From contig NZ_JAQNDK010000006.1 of NCBI RefSeq assembly GCF_028368935.1, positions 401,001 through 465,000 of the forward strand: 64,000 nucleotides of DNA. Reading direction: 5' to 3'. The stretch comes from Sorangium aterium (lineage in GTDB: Bacteria; Myxococcota_A; Polyangia; Polyangiales; Polyangiaceae). The position numbers and the translations under genes were made by a program. The first letter of the stretch is position 1. Every line of letters starts with the position of its first letter. Below are positions 48,063 to 59,284 of this stretch, piece by piece. Below the pieces are notes generated by a model. It saw only the letters and a list, made by a program, of their open reading frames with translations. It ran no database searches and was not told where the DNA came from.

Positions 48063-49318
48063 GTCTCCTCCTTGCCGCTCGCGCTCATCGCGCCATCGAG
48101 CCACGGCGACGACGCCGCGCCGTCGAACTCGCCCTCTCCGAGCGCTCGTCGCCCGTGGGCGCGCTCGATGACGGCGTTCACCTCCGGCCCGAGCGGGCCG
48201 AAGACGACCTCCTTGCACAGGCGCTCCAGGGCGCCGTCCCCCGCGTACGCGCGCGCGCCGACGATGCCGCGCGCCGCCGAGACGGTCTCCTCAGCGCACC
48301 TCGTCCCCGTGTACTTCGCGGCCCCGGCCAGCTCGTAGAGCCGCGGCAGCCGCTCGGCGCGGTCCCTCGCGGAGGCGATCGTGCCCATCGCCTCGCCCGC
48401 CTCGCGGACCGCCGCGCACGCGGCGCGGTAGCGGATCACGAGGCGGCCGATATCCACGACCATGCCGTCCAGCTCGGCGAGCGGCGCCCCGTCCCGGCCG
48501 CGCACTGTGCGGAGGAACCGGCGCGACTCGTCGATCGCCTGCGCCGCGGCGCCGAGGTACAGCGATGGAATCAGCACCTGGTGCCACACCATCTCGAACA
48601 GGAGGAGCTGCACCACCTCCGGCCCGGGGCCGCCGAGCAGGAGGTCCTCGTCCGGCACGAAGAGATCGTGGAACACGATCCGGCGTGTATCGGAGTCGAG
48701 CATCGCGTCCGGGAACAGGTACGGGCCTATCTCGACGGCCGGGTTGCCCCGCGGCCGCGTCATGAAGACCGCGGGGAAGCCCTCCTCAAGCGCCGTCGTG
48801 AAGATCAGGAGATCTCCCTCGGTCGCGAGGGACGTGTACGACGCGGCGCCGCTCACCACGTGTCCTCCGGGCACCTTCCGCGCCCGCGTCCCCACCGCGT
48901 TCACGCGGTCCGCGTGGACCCGCGAGTTCGTGTTGGCGACGAGCCGGCGCCCCTCGACGACCTCCGAGAGCAGCGCGCGCCGCCGCGCGTCGAGCCGCGC
49001 GTCGTCCGCGATGGGGAAGGTGGCTATCGCGGAGGTCACGTAGAAGTGGTTCTCCACAGCGAGCGCGACAGCAGGGGAGATCCCCCCGAGCCGGTGCAGC
49101 ACGTGCGCGCACGCGCGGAACAGGCCTGCTGCGTCTCCCTCGTAGATGCGCCCCAAAAAGGGCAGATCCGTCGACCGGAACACCCGGTAGAAGGCCGGCA
49201 GATCCCGCTCCGCGAGCGCCTTCTTCAGCGCTTCTGCCGCGAGCTGCGTCTGCCGATCGAGGTCGATCCTCGGGCGCGCCTTGCGTCCAGCGCTCATCGT
49301 CATGTCATCCGAGCTCAC
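48056..49318 (-). CDS. Acyl-CoA dehydrogenase-family flavoprotein
   Basis: 420 residues with the acyl-CoA dehydrogenase layout: helical N-terminal domain, middle beta domain (VVSGAASYTSLATEGDLLIFTTA), C-terminal helical bundle with VSAARGIVGARAYAGDGALERLCKEVVFGPLGPEVN. The usual FAD-dependent role is alpha,beta-dehydrogenation. In viomycin/capreomycin biosynthesis a protein of this family desaturates a diaminopropionyl residue, and the gene neighbours here fit that precedent; acting on the acyl chain is the alternative. GTG at 49318 has AAGGAG nine bases upstream; ATGs at 49303 and 49297 are possible. Confidence 0.85.
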
Positions 49319-49462
49319 AGCGCTCTTCTCCTTGCACCCGTCGTGTCCCGAGCCCCGCGGCCGCTCCGGCCTGCGTCGTCTCTTCCCTGTGCGCCCGGCC
49401 GGCGCGCTCGCTGCACGGCCGTGAGGCCGGCGCGCGCCCTTCCTGCGCGTCTGGTTCGCTCT

Positions 49463-51436
49463 TCACCCGCGCTCGGCCGGCGCGAGCCGGACGAGCCGCT
49501 CCGTCCAGAGGGCCCAGAGCTCGCCCGCGACGTCGGCCCCCGCGCCGTCGAGCAGCGACGACAGCGGCCGGCTCCCGTCGGCCTTCACCAGCGCCTCGTA
49601 CGCGGGGCGCGAGATCTTCCGGCGGATCCCGCGGTCGTAGCTCGTCCGCAGCTCCCAGGCGTCGCCGATGCGCGCGCCGTCGAGCCACCCGCGCGTGCGG
49701 CATACCTGGGTCGAGCGCGGGATCTCCACGACCATGCCGAGCCTGGCCTCCAGCGACGGGCCCTTCCCGCGGACGAGCACGTCGTCCACGAAGGCGGCCT
49801 CGAGGCGGCTCGTCAGGAGCAGCGCGACAACGTCGTCGACCGTCTCGGCGGGCGGCTCCGCCCCGTGATCGAGCGACGTCGCGAGCAGCGCCCCGACCCC
49901 GGAGATCTCCTTGAACGCGCAGAGCAGCGCGAACAGCCGGGGATCCGCCTCCTTCAGCACCACCTGCGCGCGGACCGTGCCGTCCGCGTGCACCGCGGCG
50001 GCGAGCGGCGCGCGGCGCTCGCGCCTCACGCGGAGGGCGAAGCTCTTCCAGCGGAGCTGCTCGGCCGGGCCCGGCAGCATCAGGCACTCGGCCGCGTCCT
50101 CGGCGAGCATCGCGACCGACAGCGGCCGGTGCGGCGCGCGCCGCTTCAGCTCGTTCAGCGCCTCCCGCCGCCGCTCGTCCCTCGGATCGGCGACGATCGC
50201 GCGGCGCCCGAGCGCAACGAGCCCCATCTCCGAGCGGCCGTTCGCCCAGCCCACGGCGGCGCCCCCGGCGATCAGCTCCGCGGCCTCGCGGGCCGGATCG
50301 GCCGGGCGCTCCGCCGTCACGAGCGCGCCCCAGCGCCTGAGCGCCGGGATCACCGCGTCCGCGTTCCCGATGTCCGTCCCCCAGGCCACGTTGTCGAGCG
50401 GGGCGCGGCGCGGCGGCGCGTCGCTCGCGAAGAGCGCGGCCCCGAGGGCGCAGCCCGCGTCGTGCGCCGCGGGCTGCACGAACACCTCGTCGAACAGGCC
50501 GCTCGCGAGGACGCGCGAGTTGACGGCGCAGATCTGCGCCCCGCCGCCGGCCAGGCACAGCCGCCGGAGCCCGCTCTTCGTGCGGTGGTGGCGCAGCACG
50601 TGGAGCACGATCTCGGAGATCGCCTCTTCCAGCGCGGCGATCACGTCCTTGTGCGCCTGCTCCACCGGATCGCCGCGCAGCCTACCCGGCGCCTTCGAGA
50701 GCACCGCCGCGAGGTTCTGGAAGGCGAGATCGTAGTCGCCGTCCGGCAGCAGCCTGTACACCTCGCGCATCGCGCCGCGGAGCGCGGCGGGGTCGCCTTG
50801 CGGGGCGAGCTCCATCGCCTCGGCCTCCTCGAACGGGCTGTATCCGAGCGCGCGGATCGTGCGATGGCACAGCTCGCCGAGCGACTTCTGCGGTGAGAAC
50901 GCCGCGAGCGACGTGAGGCACGACCGGCTCCCGCTCGCCGACGTCCCGGCGAAAACCCCGCCCTCGTTGTCGATGACGTAAACGAGCGCCTGATCGAAGC
51001 CCGACACCGCGATGGCGCTCACCGCGTGCGTCATCATGTGCGGCACGAAGACGAGCCGCGCCGGATCGATCGCGCACCTCATCTCCCGCTGGATGGCCGC
51101 GTGCAGCAGCCCGCGCGCGTCCGGCACGCCGGCGAGCTCCGGGAACGCCGCGCGCAGGCGCCCGACGAGCAGGTTGGCCGTCTCCTCGCCTGAATAATAG
51201 GCGATCCGGTCCACGTCCGAGAGCGCGACGCCTCGCTGTCTCAGGCAGGCGCGCAGCGCGTCGAACGGGAACTTGTTCGTCCGCCGGACGCGGTTCAGCC
51301 GCTCTTCCTCGATGGCGGCCACCACCTGCCCGTCCTCGACCAGCACGGCCGCCGCGTCGTACGTGAAGAATTGCGGCGAGTCGTAGCGGCAGTCGTAGAC
51401 GGGATCCAAGCCTCCTGCGAGGCCCAGAGTCAGCAT
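49463..51436 (-). CDS. Degenerate NodU/CmcH-family carbamoyltransferase homologue
   Basis: 657 residues, clearly paralogous to the gene at 46059 (same MLTLGL start, IEEERLNR, HDAGCALGAAL). Several catalytic motifs have decayed: the nucleotide loop DGSGD is DNEGG, AHNCTMN is AQICAVN, GPRALGHRSI is GLVALGRRAI (the key Arg lost) and NTSFNNNVEPIV is ATSLDHGAEPPA. The two metal-ligand His of the N-domain remain (PHMMTH). It is probably not a normal carbamoyltransferase but a pseudoenzyme partner or one with changed chemistry. The frame is intact over its full length, so it is likely kept by selection. First gene after the sigma-54 promoter; start at 51436 chosen for GGAGGAG. Confidence 0.88.
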   Translation of the reverse strand: MLTLGLAGGLDPVYDCRYDSPQFFTYDAAAVLVEDGQVVAAIEEERLNRVRRTNKFPFDALRACLRQRGVALSDVDRIAYYSGEETANLLVGRLRAAFPELAGVPDARGLLHAAIQREMRCAIDPARLVFVPHMMTHAVSAIAVSGFDQALVYVIDNEGGVFAGTSASGSRSCLTSLAAFSPQKSLGELCHRTIRALGYSPFEEAEAMELAPQGDPAALRGAMREVYRLLPDGDYDLAFQNLAAVLSKAPGRLRGDPVEQAHKDVIAALEEAISEIVLHVLRHHRTKSGLRRLCLAGGGAQICAVNSRVLASGLFDEVFVQPAAHDAGCALGAALFASDAPPRRAPLDNVAWGTDIGNADAVIPALRRWGALVTAERPADPAREAAELIAGGAAVGWANGRSEMGLVALGRRAIVADPRDERRREALNELKRRAPHRPLSVAMLAEDAAECLMLPGPAEQLRWKSFALRVRRERRAPLAAAVHADGTVRAQVVLKEADPRLFALLCAFKEISGVGALLATSLDHGAEPPAETVDDVVALLLTSRLEAAFVDDVLVRGKGPSLEARLGMVVEIPRSTQVCRTRGWLDGARIGDAWELRTSYDRGIRRKISRPAYEALVKADGSRPLSSLLDGAGADVAGELWALWTERLVRLAPAERG

Positions 51437-51499
51437 GCGCTCCTCCATCCTTCTCGGTCGGGACGTCCACCGCCCTCCCGGGTTCCGTCTCAGCCGTTT

Positions 51500-51515
51500 C
51501 GCAAGGGTCGTTCCA
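51500..51515 (-). promoter_or_regulatory. Sigma-54 (-24/-12) promoter of the NRPS operon
   Basis: Minus strand TGGAACGACCCTTGCG has GG and GC elements separated by exactly ten bases, and differs from TGGCACG-N4-TTGC at one consensus position. It points at the first gene of the operon; transcription would start about 53 bases before the ATG at 51436. An enhancer-binding activator gene is immediately upstream. GAAC...GTTC half sites just upstream (about 51,518-51,534) may be part of an activator-binding site. Confidence 0.72.
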
Positions 51516-51567
51516 TCGAACGGCGCGACGGTTCCGGCGGCGCCCCAAGGATGGGGTGATCTATTTG

Positions 51568-52632
51568 TTAAGTTTCTTTAAGAAGCTGGAGAAATGCGGA
51601 GCGATAGGGGGCGAGCGCCGCGCGGATCTTCGCCGACGCGCGCTCGAGGATCTCGGTGTTCTGGAGATCCTTCGGCTTGATACCGAGCTTCGCGAGGCGG
51701 CTGTAAACGTACGGTAGCGAGCGATCGATTCGCCGCGACAGCTCGCGCGCGTTCCTGGTCTCGCTGGCCCACGTCAGGAAAAGGAGGTCGTAGAGCTTCT
51801 CGACCTCTTGTGGGTGCACCTGGGATATCGCCGCTGGGTCGTCGTGGGGGGGCGCGCCCTGCTGGGCCAGGAGGTCGAGCGCGCACGCGGCCCGCCAGTT
51901 TTGCTCGACGGTCCGCTCCGGGTCTCGCACGAGGAAGTACCGCTCGACGGCGTTGCGGAGCTCGCGGACGTTGCCCCTGTACACTCCGTTGCTCGCGAGC
52001 TCGCCGACGGCGCTCACCTCGCGCGCGGGCAGGAGCGTGCGGTAGCGCTCCCCGAGCTCCAGGGCGAGGACCCTCGAGAGGCTGCGCAGGTCCTCCCGGC
52101 TGGGCGGGGGCACGACGATGGTGAGCACGCTGAGCCGGAAGAACAGGTCGGCTCGAAACGTCTTGTCGAGACCGGCGGCGAGGTCCCGGTTCGTGGCGGC
52201 GAGGACGCGGACGTCGACGCTCTTCTCCTCGCTGCCGCCCACGGGCCAGAACGAGCCGTCCGCGAGGAAGCGGAGGAGCTTCGCCTGCGCCTCCGCCGGC
52301 AGCTCGCCGATCTCGTCGAGGAACAGGCTGCCTCCGGACGCGAGCTCCACCACGCCGCGCTTCGATACGGTCGCCCCCGTGTACGCGCCGCGCACGTGGC
52401 CGAACAGCTCGCTCTCGAACAGCGTTTGCGTGAGGGCCGCGCAGTTGACGGTGATGAGTCGGTGCTTCGAACGCTTGCTGTGCTGATGGATGTCGCGCGC
52501 GAGGATGTCTTTCCCCGCTCCGGTCGGCCCGACGATGAGGACCGAGCAGTCTGCGGACGCTGCCTGTTTCGCGAACCCGAGCGCCCTGCGCCGCGCCTCA
52601 GAGTGCGCGACGAATCTCCAAGAGCTGGTCAT
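51568..52632 (-). CDS. Sigma-54-dependent enhancer-binding activator without a receiver domain
   Basis: 354 residues. The AAA+ domain starts almost at the N-terminus: Walker A GPTGAGKD near 37, the sigma-54 contact loop as GAYTGA (usual GAFTGA), Walker B GGSLFLDEIGELP, and Arg finger region NRDLAAGLDKTFRADLFFRLSV. A C-terminal helix-turn-helix-like region lies near 290-330 (NARELSRRIDRSLPYVYSRLAKLG). There is no receiver, FHA or GAF domain, so it resembles PspF-type activators that need a separate partner for control. Directly upstream of the sigma-54 promoter, it is the presumed pathway activator. Confidence 0.9.
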   Translation of the reverse strand: MTSSWRFVAHSEARRRALGFAKQAASADCSVLIVGPTGAGKDILARDIHQHSKRSKHRLITVNCAALTQTLFESELFGHVRGAYTGATVSKRGVVELASGGSLFLDEIGELPAEAQAKLLRFLADGSFWPVGGSEEKSVDVRVLAATNRDLAAGLDKTFRADLFFRLSVLTIVVPPPSREDLRSLSRVLALELGERYRTLLPAREVSAVGELASNGVYRGNVRELRNAVERYFLVRDPERTVEQNWRAACALDLLAQQGAPPHDDPAAISQVHPQEVEKLYDLLFLTWASETRNARELSRRIDRSLPYVYSRLAKLGIKPKDLQNTEILERASAKIRAALAPYRSAFLQLLKET

Positions 52633-53237
52633 CAATCCTCTCCTGATTCTTCATGACGGAAACAGTTGTTGTCTCACTGCGCCCGCGAGTACGGGCATTT
52701 GGCAACATATCGTTTCCCGAGCGCGCGCCTCCGGCCGCGCGCCGCCGAGCATGCGCCGGTCGAGCCATCTCGACGGCGGGCTCCAGGGGACGCGCGACGA
52801 GCGCGCGCGGGCGGGCGGGCGGTGCAAACGAACGCCGCAGCAGGAACGCGCTCGCCGTGATGTTCGCGGGGGCGGCTCCGGAAACATGCAGTCGGCCGCC
52901 TGAACGGCGCTTGTTATTCGTGTATCGGTGCGGCCATGCGCGGAGGGGTGGAACAGCAAAGGAGAACGGTGGCGATGAGGGGTCGAGCGTTCCCGCGGGA
53001 GGCGCAGCGCGCTGACGGCGGCTCCTTCGACGACGGCTGAGCCTGGCGCGCGCCCGACAGCAGCTGAGCCCGTCACCTTTCTATGCCTGATGCCAGCGCT
53101 GCTGCGTTCCCCGTAGGCGCATCAGGCCTTTCCTTCGTGCCGCAAGCCGGAGCCGCAGGAGCCGCGCGAGCTGCGCAGATCCGCGGGTGCCTGTCGCTTC
53201 GTTCGCAGTAGATTCTGCCGCCGGAGGCAACCGAGGG
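52633..53237. other. Intergenic region between activator gene and treY
   Basis: About 600 bp between divergent units. A 120-codon plus-strand frame from 52,653 has Arg/Ala-rich composition and no recognisable domain, and I do not regard it as a gene. Promoters for the activator gene and for treY should lie here; no clear hexamers were seen. Confidence 0.45.
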
Positions 53238-56200
53238 ATGACCGGAACGTCGGACGAACAGCAGACGAGCGGCCACGTGGACAGCGCCAACCTGCAGGCG
53301 ATGGCAGCGCGGCTCGTCGACGCGGCGTGCGAGGGCGTGGCGCCTCGCCTGCCGCGCGCCACCTACCGCGTGCAGCTCAACAAGGACTTTACCTTCGAGC
53401 AGGCGCGGCGCGTCGTCGCCTACCTCGACGCCCTCGGCGTCAGCGATCTCTACTCGTCGCCGTTCTTCAAGGCGCGCCCCGAGAGCATGCACGGCTACGA
53501 CCTCGTCGACCACAACGCGCTCAACCCCGCGATCGGCGAGCGCGCCGACCTCGACCGGCTCACCGGCGAGCTCGCGGCGCACGGCATGGGCCTGCTGCTC
53601 GACTTCGTGCCCAACCACATGGGCATCGGCACCTCCGAGAACGCCTGGTGGAACGACGTCCTCCAGAACGGCCCGAGCTCGCTCTACGCGCCGTTCTTCG
53701 ACATCGACTGGGCGCCGCTCAAGACGGAGCTCAAGCACAAGGTGCTGCTCCCCGTGCTCGGCGACCACTTCGGGCGCGTGCTCGAGCGCGGCGAGCTCAC
53801 GATCGAGTTCGACAGCGGCGCGTTCGTGCTCCGGTACTTCGATCATGTCTTCCCGGTGAACCCGCGGACGTACGGCATGATCATCGGGCCGCTCGTGCCC
53901 GGGCTCGTCGCCGCGCTCGGCGAGGAGCACGACGCGCTCCTCGAGCTGCAGAGCATCCTCACCGGGCTCCGCAACATGCCGCCGCGGACGGAGACGCAGC
54001 GGGCCAAGGTGATCGAGCGGCGTCGGGAGAAGGAGATCCTCAGGCGGCGGCTCGCGTCGCTCGTCGCGGACTCGCCCGACATCGCGGCGGCGGTGGCCGA
54101 GGGCGTCCTGCGCATCAACGGCAAGGCGGGCGATCCGCGGAGCTTCGACCCGATCGAGGCGCTGCTCGAGGAGCAGGCCTACCGCCTCAGCTTTTGGCGC
54201 ACCGCCGCCGAGGAGATCAACTACCGCCGGTTCTTCGACATCAACGACCTCGCCGCGATCCGGATGGAGCACCGGCCTGTGTTCGCCGAGGCGCACCGCC
54301 TCGTCTTCGAGCTCTGCGAGCGGGGCCAGGTCACGGGGCTGCGCATCGACCACCCCGACGGCCTCTGGGACCCGATCGGCTACTTCGAGGATCTCCAGCA
54401 GGGCCACGTGATCGAGCGCTGCCGGCGCCGCTTCCTCGCCGAGGCTGCGGGCGAGCCGGAGCAGCGGCACGACCCGCGCCGCCGCCCCGAGGCCCGCTTC
54501 GCCCGGCTGGAGCCGGCCCTCCGCGCGGCCCTCTCGGAGCGCGCCGCGCGCGGCGCGCTGGACGCGCGGCCGCTCTACGTCGTCGTCGAGAAGATCCTCG
54601 CGCGCGGCGAGACGCTGCCCGAGGCCTGGCCCGTCCACGGGACGAGCGGCTACGACTTCACCGCGCTGGTGGGCGAGCTCTTCGTCGACGCCTCGAGCGA
54701 GGGGCAGATGACCACGATCTACGAGCGGTTCATCGGCGAGCACATACCGTTCGAGGCGCTCGTCTACGAGAAGAAGAAAGTGATCCTCCGGACGGCCCTG
54801 GCGAGCGAGCTGAACGTGCTCACGCACGCCCTGAACCGGCTCACCGAGCGCGACCGCCGCTTCCGCGACTTCACCCTGGGCTCGCTCAACGAGGCCCTGC
54901 GCGAGGTCATCGCGTGCTTCCCGGTCTACCGCACCTACATCAACGATCGGACGCCGGCGATCTCCGATCACGACCGCGTCGCCATCGGCCGCGCCGTCGC
55001 CCTCGCGCGCCGGCAGAACCCGACGATGGAAGGCTCCATCTTCACGTTCGTGCGCTCGGTCCTCATGCTCGACGGCACGGATCTCTTCCGCGAGGAGGAC
55101 CGGCAACTCTTCTGCGACTTCGTGATGAAGTTCCAGCAGCTCACCGGGCCGGTGATGGCCAAGGGGCTCGAGGACACGTCGTTCTACATCTACAACCGGC
55201 TCGTGTCGCTGAACGAGGTCGGGGGCGAGCCCGAGCGCTACGGATCGAGCGTCCTCGCGTTCCACCGCGGCAACGTGCAGCGGCACAGGGCGTGGCCGTA
55301 CTCGATGCTCGCGACGTCGACGCACGACACGAAGCGGAGCGAGGACGTGCGGGCGCGCATCAGCGTGCTCTCGGAGCTGCCGTCGGCCTGGGAGGAGGCG
55401 CTCCACCGCGCCGCCGCCGCCGCCGCGCCCCTCAAGGCCGAGATTGAGGGCCGCCTCGCGCCGGACAGCAACGAGGAGTACCTCTTCTACCAGACCCTCC
55501 TCGGCAGCCTGCCGATCGAGGCGCTGCTCGGCGACGCCAGCGGCCCGCGCGCGCCCGAGGGCGACGCGCTCTCGGCGTACGCCGACCGCCTCGTGGACTA
55601 CATGCGCAAGGCCACGAAGGAGGCGAAGGTCAACACGTCCTGGATCGACGCGCAGCCCGAGTACGACGCGGCCGTCGAGGCGTTCGTCCGCAAGGCGCTC
55701 TCGTCCGCGGAGGTCCTGGGCGCGCTCCTGCCGCTCGCGCGCGTGGTCGCGTACCACGGCATGTGGGGCTCGGTCTCGCAGACGCTGCTCAAGCTCACCT
55801 CGCCGGGCGTGCCCGACATCTACCAGGGCAACGAGGTGTGGGACTTCAGCCTCGTCGACCCGGACAACCGCCGCCCGGTCGACTACGCCGAGCGCGAGCG
55901 GGCGCTCGCGGAGATCCGCGCGCGCTGGCGATCGAGCGGCGGGGGCCGCGCGCTCGCGCGCGAGCTCTGCGCCGAGGCGCGCGACGGCCGCGTCAAGCTG
56001 TTCGTCACGCACGTCGCGCTCGAGCTGCGCCGGCGCCACCCGGAGCTCTTCGGGGCCGACGGGGACTACGCGCCGCGCGCCGTGATGGGCGAGCGCGAGG
56101 CCCACGTCGTCTCCTTCGCGCGCCGCGCGCCGGACGGGCGCTCGATCGTCGTGGTCGCGCCTCGGTTCAGCGCGCGGCTGCTCGGCGGCGCCTGCTCCCC

Positions 56201-56441
56201 GCCGATCGGCGCGGCGTGGGCGGGCACCTCGGTCGACGTGGAGCCCGGCCTCTACACCGATCTCTTCACCGGCGCCGAGCTCGAGGCGTCGCCCTCCGCC
56301 CCTCCGCCGCGCGGCTCGGACGCGCCGCGCGGCTCGGACGCGCCGCCCGAGCCGGGCGGCGGCGCGGCGCTCCCGCTCGACCGGGTGCTCTCCGATTTTC
56401 CCGTCGCCCTGCTCCTGCGGGCGGCGCAGCGAGGCCAGTGA
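53238..56441 (+). CDS. treY: Malto-oligosyltrehalose synthase TreY
   Basis: 1067 residues of a GH13 enzyme that turns the reducing end of maltodextrins into a trehalose linkage by intramolecular transglycosylation. TreY signatures: [18 protein letters not shown] at the start, [46 protein letters not shown] (nucleophile), [12 protein letters not shown] (acid/base) and [16 protein letters not shown]. The protein is longer than many TreY, partly through an N-terminal extension of about 35 residues and a C-terminal Pro/Ser/Asp-rich tail with a repeated RGSDAP motif. One base separates it from treZ. Confidence 0.94.
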   Translation: MTGTSDEQQTSGHVDSANLQAMAARLVDAACEGVAPRLPRATYRVQLNKDFTFEQARRVVAYLDALGVSDLYSSPFFKARPESMHGYDLVDHNALNPAIGERADLDRLTGELAAHGMGLLLDFVPNHMGIGTSENAWWNDVLQNGPSSLYAPFFDIDWAPLKTELKHKVLLPVLGDHFGRVLERGELTIEFDSGAFVLRYFDHVFPVNPRTYGMIIGPLVPGLVAALGEEHDALLELQSILTGLRNMPPRTETQRAKVIERRREKEILRRRLASLVADSPDIAAAVAEGVLRINGKAGDPRSFDPIEALLEEQAYRLSFWRTAAEEINYRRFFDINDLAAIRMEHRPVFAEAHRLVFELCERGQVTGLRIDHPDGLWDPIGYFEDLQQGHVIERCRRRFLAEAAGEPEQRHDPRRRPEARFARLEPALRAALSERAARGALDARPLYVVVEKILARGETLPEAWPVHGTSGYDFTALVGELFVDASSEGQMTTIYERFIGEHIPFEALVYEKKKVILRTALASELNVLTHALNRLTERDRRFRDFTLGSLNEALREVIACFPVYRTYINDRTPAISDHDRVAIGRAVALARRQNPTMEGSIFTFVRSVLMLDGTDLFREEDRQLFCDFVMKFQQLTGPVMAKGLEDTSFYIYNRLVSLNEVGGEPERYGSSVLAFHRGNVQRHRAWPYSMLATSTHDTKRSEDVRARISVLSELPSAWEEALHRAAAAAAPLKAEIEGRLAPDSNEEYLFYQTLLGSLPIEALLGDASGPRAPEGDALSAYADRLVDYMRKATKEAKVNTSWIDAQPEYDAAVEAFVRKALSSAEVLGALLPLARVVAYHGMWGSVSQTLLKLTSPGVPDIYQGNEVWDFSLVDPDNRRPVDYAERERALAEIRARWRSSGGGRALARELCAEARDGRVKLFVTHVALELRRRHPELFGADGDYAPRAVMGEREAHVVSFARRAPDGRSIVVVAPRFSARLLGGACSPPIGAAWAGTSVDVEPGLYTDLFTGAELEASPSAPPPRGSDAPRGSDAPPEPGGGAALPLDRVLSDFPVALLLRAAQRGQ

Positions 56442-56442
56442 C

Positions 56443-58280
<1,838 letters not shown>

Positions 58281-58287
<7 letters not shown>

Positions 58288-59090
58288 AGCCCGTCACGTT
58301 CACGCCCATCGGCGTGGTGCGCACGCCGTTCTCCGACAAGGTGAGCGCGCCGCGGCAGCCCCACGCGGCGGGCAGCGCCGAGGGGACCATCGAGCTCGTG
58401 CCGGGCCTCGGGCTGGAGCACGCGCTCTCGGACATCGAGGGGTGGGACTACCTCTGGGTGGTCTTCTGGTTCCACCTCAACGAGGGCTGGCGCCCGAAGG
58501 TGCTGCCGCCGAGGAGCGCCGGCAAGCGGCGCGGCGTGCTGTCGACGCGCTCGCCGCACCGCCCGAACCCCATCGGCCTCAGCGCGGTGAGGCTGCTCGC
58601 GGTGGACGGGCTCACCCTGCGCGTCGGCGGCGTGGACATGATCGACGGCACGCCGGTGCTCGATCTCAAGCCCTACGTGCCGTACGCGGACGCCCACCCG
58701 CACGCGCGCACCGGCTGGCTCACGCCGCTCGCGGAGGAGCCGGGCGCCGGGGCGCCGGTCGACCCCGAGCCCGGCTTCGAGGTGGCGTGGTGCGCGCGCG
58801 CCGCCGAGCAGGCCGCGTGGATCGAGGAGGCGCACGGCTTCGCGCTGCGCGAGCGCGTGGACCGGGTGCTGGCGCTCGGCCCGCAGCCGCACCCCTACCG
58901 CCGGATCCGCGTCGACGGGGACGCGATGCGCCTCGCCGTGACGTCGTGGCGGGTGCGGTTCAGGGCCGAGGGGCGGCGGATCGACGTGCTGTCGGTGGCG
59001 ACGGGCTACCGCGAGAAGGAGCTCGTCGGCGGCGAGGGCCCGGATCTCGAGGCGCACCGGCGGTTCGTGGAGCGGTTCGGCCGCAGCTAG
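58281..59090 (+). CDS. trmO: TrmO-like tRNA methyltransferase (TsaA/YaeB fold)
   Basis: 269 residues. TFTPIGVVRTPFSDKVSAPRQP, GWDYLWVVFWFHLNEGW and LSTRSPHRPNPIGLSAVRLL match the TrmO family, which uses SAM to N6-methylate t6A37 in tRNA. VDMIDGTPVLDLKPYVPYAD completes the signature. The C-terminal 90 residues (from WCARAAEQAAWIEEAHGF) are the family's accessory region. GTG at 58281 lies inside the end of treZ, and the protein begins with the family motif right after it. Its place behind treYZ is operonic but functionally unrelated. Confidence 0.88.
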
Positions 59091-59284
59091 CGATCGGCGA
59101 TCGACCGGCGCCGCCTGCTCGCCAGGCACGCTCGGATCGCCCGGTATTCCGGCGATCTCGCGTGACGATTCACGTCCGCGTCGCTTGCAGCACGCGCTCG
59201 AGGCGGACAAATGCTCAGCGTGTTCATCGGGGACATCTCGTCTGGGCATCGGGCCGACGCGCTCGACGGAGACGCCTGCTGACG

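Noticed and set aside
49397-49435. GGCCGGCGCGC occurring twice 28 bp apart in the gap between two operon genes
   Set aside because: Short GC-only repeat of low complexity; expected by chance at this base composition and without a matching partner site.
52653-53015. Plus-strand 120-codon frame between the activator and treY
   Set aside because: Arg/Ala-rich, no domain and no convincing ribosome site; probably chance in GC-rich DNA.
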